A stretch of 22,907 nt of DNA from an uncultured Muribaculum sp. (GTDB lineage: Bacteria; Bacteroidota; Bacteroidia; Bacteroidales; Muribaculaceae), in the NCBI GenBank assembly GCA_910578835.1, contig CAJTSK010000038.1, positions 1-22,907 of the forward strand, written 5' to 3'. The notes beneath the pieces were generated by a model that worked only from the letters and a program-made list of their open reading frames with translations, had not been told where the DNA came from and did not search any database. Both the position numbers and the translations under genes were made by a program. Every line of letters begins with the position of its first letter. Within the stretch, counting starts at the first letter, position 1. This document shows positions 22,564-22,907 of the stretch, one piece after another.

Positions 22564-22717
22564 TGCCCCACTGGTGCAGATGGTCGAAACGGACTTTGAC
22601 CGCTGTGGAATGCTGGTCGTCTTGGATGTCCTCGATAACGCCCGTTACCATTAAGCCCGTAAAAATGCACTCGCAACGCTTACCGATAAGCTCCTTGTTT
22701 ACTTCTGTCGTTTTCAT
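22535..22717 (-). CDS. Small conjugative-element protein, possible N-terminal half of a split gene
   Basis: A 60-residue product, MKTTEVNKELIGKRC then LMVTGVIEDIQDD, HSTAVKVRFDHLHQWGND and a final NDVWA. The strand-rich, basic pattern resembles a small beta-barrel or SH3-like fold; no family is recognised. It starts 15 bases after the DUF3873 gene and overlaps the 106-residue gene by 29 bases. The stop TAA lies immediately before KTDEF in the other frame, so a single-base change would fuse the two into a protein of about 155 residues. Confidence 0.6.
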   Translation of the reverse strand: MKTTEVNKELIGKRCECIFTGLMVTGVIEDIQDDQHSTAVKVRFDHLHQWGNDLYNDVWA

Positions 22718-22732
22718 GTTCCCAAAATTTAC

Positions 22733-22906
22733 TTATTTATTACTCCGTTCTTTCTTCGCTATCCACTCGTCACGCCTGCGGCGGCACTCGTCCAGCGTTT
22801 TGGCTACTGTGCTGAAAAATTCGCCGTCCGTGTGGAGGTAGTCATATTGAAAATTATTACTGTCCGCTAAACCATAAAAAGTCGAGTCCAACTTCCTGCA
22901 TGGCAT
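22733..22906 (-). CDS. DUF3873-family protein, 3' part (cut by the window edge)
   Basis: Minus-strand reading from the window edge gives 57 residues ending FQYDYLHTDGEFFSTVAKTL then DECRRRRDEWIAKKE. YDY-HTDGE-FS-V-TL-ECR--RDEW is the pattern I know from DUF3873, a small protein found in Bacteroides conjugative transposons, often in the segment downstream of traQ. An ATG occurs as the first codon inside the window (22904-22906) but family members begin about 20 residues earlier, so the 5' end probably lies outside. It is the upstream gene of the minus-strand trio. Confidence 0.7.
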   Translation of the reverse strand: MPCRKLDSTFYGLADSNNFQYDYLHTDGEFFSTVAKTLDECRRRRDEWIAKKERSNK

Positions 22907-22907
22907 A

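Noticed and set aside
1..22907. CRISPR array or insertion sequence
   Set aside because: I saw no regularly spaced repeats of CRISPR length and no transposase or integrase gene; the only mobile-element genes visible are the traQ relic and the small conjugative-element genes.

Overview
The window reads as a chromosome segment of a Bacteroidales bacterium, probably Muribaculaceae-like. The support is promoter boxes of the Bacteroidetes type (TTG or TTTG, about 19-20 bases, then TAnnTTTG), start codons mostly without Shine-Dalgarno sequences, lipoproteins with an acidic run after the lipobox, a C10 protease with a type IX-style C-terminal domain, and at the right end a relic of a CTnDOT-type conjugative element. 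The family-level call is an inference.

Left part, 1 to about 17.9 kb, is mostly core chromosome. It opens with the 3' end of a tRNA-Arg(ACG) and its terminator, then a structured non-coding stretch and a two-repeat lipoprotein with an unusual leader RNA. A minus-strand operon follows (sppA, lpxK, punA, thiL; promoter near 6150). Divergent from it is a plus-strand operon of a secreted C10 cysteine protease, a small lipoprotein and ispE, and then grpE-dnaJ. After a terminator comes a six-gene minus-strand operon (cmk, ispH, a DEDDh exonuclease, a small lipoprotein, a prenyl synthase, tatD; promoter near 16345). ispE, ispH and the prenyl synthase all serve isoprenoid synthesis, and many adjacent genes overlap by 1 to 17 bases. 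A four-helix membrane protein with many histidines and an EamA/DMT transporter close this part.

Right part, about 17.95 to 22.9 kb, is accessory DNA. It holds a 0.65 kb gene-poor region with short repeats and a minus-strand terminator, a MATE efflux gene behind a long leader that looks like an attenuator (7-codon leader peptide and competing hairpins), and a vat/catB-like acetyltransferase cut off after about 116 residues. That fragment is joined to the 3' part of traQ (conjugative transposon). Downstream is an AT-rich 458-residue gene of an uncharacterised family with a PD-(D/E)xK-like core. The edge holds a minus-strand set of small genes of the kind found in Bacteroides conjugative elements, including the 3' end of a DUF3873 gene. 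I read this as an eroded or rearranged conjugative element with cargo. The 458-residue gene and the MATE leader are the best candidates for undescribed biology.
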